Source of the DNA: an uncultured Clostridia bacterium
Lineage (GTDB): Bacteria > Bacillota > Clostridia > TANB77 > CAG-508
Direction of reading: 5' to 3'
DNA: 29,447 bases
Assembly (NCBI GenBank): GCA_934141445.1
Contig: CAKPCF010000023.1
Location: forward strand, 1-29,447
Numbering within the stretch: position 1 is the first letter of the stretch; every line of letters begins with the position of its first letter. The notes beneath the pieces are model-generated. The model had not been told where the DNA came from. It made no database searches and was given only the letters and a program-made list of their open reading frames with translations. Shown one piece after another: positions 29,434-29,447 of the stretch. A program made the translations under genes and the position numbers.

Positions 29434-29447
29434 ACAGTACAGTTGTT

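Noticed and set aside
1..29447. tRNA, rRNA, CRISPR arrays, insertion sequences, prophage genes
   Set aside because: I saw no GC-rich cloverleaf-like islands, regularly spaced repeats, transposase or phage structural motifs anywhere in the window.

Overview
The window is an AT-rich chromosomal segment, roughly 28-30% GC by eye. It looks like an anaerobic, spore-capable member of the Clostridia, probably an uncultured gut lineage. This rests on Spo0A with its 0A boxes, a BofA-like protein, gatCAB, a family II pyrophosphatase, the rpiB / WecA-TagO / Sua5 cluster, prepilin-like secreted proteins, AGGAGG ribosome binding sites and many rho-independent terminators. I saw no tRNA, rRNA, CRISPR array, transposase or phage module. 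Most of it is ordinary core genome; the most interesting signals are one compositionally foreign gene and several untranslated regulatory structures.

Layout. 1-1570: the tail of an Rpn/PD-(D/E)XK-type protein, a TM2 membrane protein and a five-helix membrane protein, each ending at or near a terminator. 1579-4982: the gatC-gatA-gatB operon for tRNA-dependent amidation, with its own promoter and terminator. 5056-6541: a long palindrome followed by a single prepilin-like surface protein gene. 6546-7304 (minus strand): a small membrane protein and rpsT, each with its own promoter. 7446-13089: rpiB, a WecA/TagO-like polyprenyl-phosphate sugar-1-phosphate transferase, a GNAT acetyltransferase, a GT8 glycosyltransferase, Sua5/TsaC and a second putative glycosyltransferase. 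The three sugar-transfer genes suggest cell-surface glycan synthesis interleaved with tRNA t6A synthesis. 13146-18023: pth, a short RNase E/G, a BofA-like protein, rimO and a cell-wall amidase in one run, mixing translation, RNA and envelope functions.

18109-25146: family II pyrophosphatase; then, from a strong promoter, a WG-repeat protein, a YnbB-type PLP enzyme, an MTA/SAH-nucleosidase-like protein with a D-to-N change at the catalytic position, and an HI0933-type flavoprotein; then a YigZ/IMPACT protein whose start codon is separated from its Shine-Dalgarno sequence by a perfect hairpin. 25153-26199: spo0A with tandem 0A boxes upstream, a sigma-A-type promoter and a terminator. 26272-27621 (minus strand): a self-contained, GC-richer single-gene unit of unknown function, with promoter, leader hairpin, HEVIH-containing protein and terminator; its 5' and 3' untranslated regions carry a 10-nt complementary pair. 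27741-29447: an Hsp20 gene with a possible SD-sequestering leader, deoD, and a strong promoter pointing out of the window that shares an upstream element with the hsp20 promoter.

All function calls come from reading motifs and family knowledge without a database search. Promoters and RNA folds are pattern matches, not measurements.
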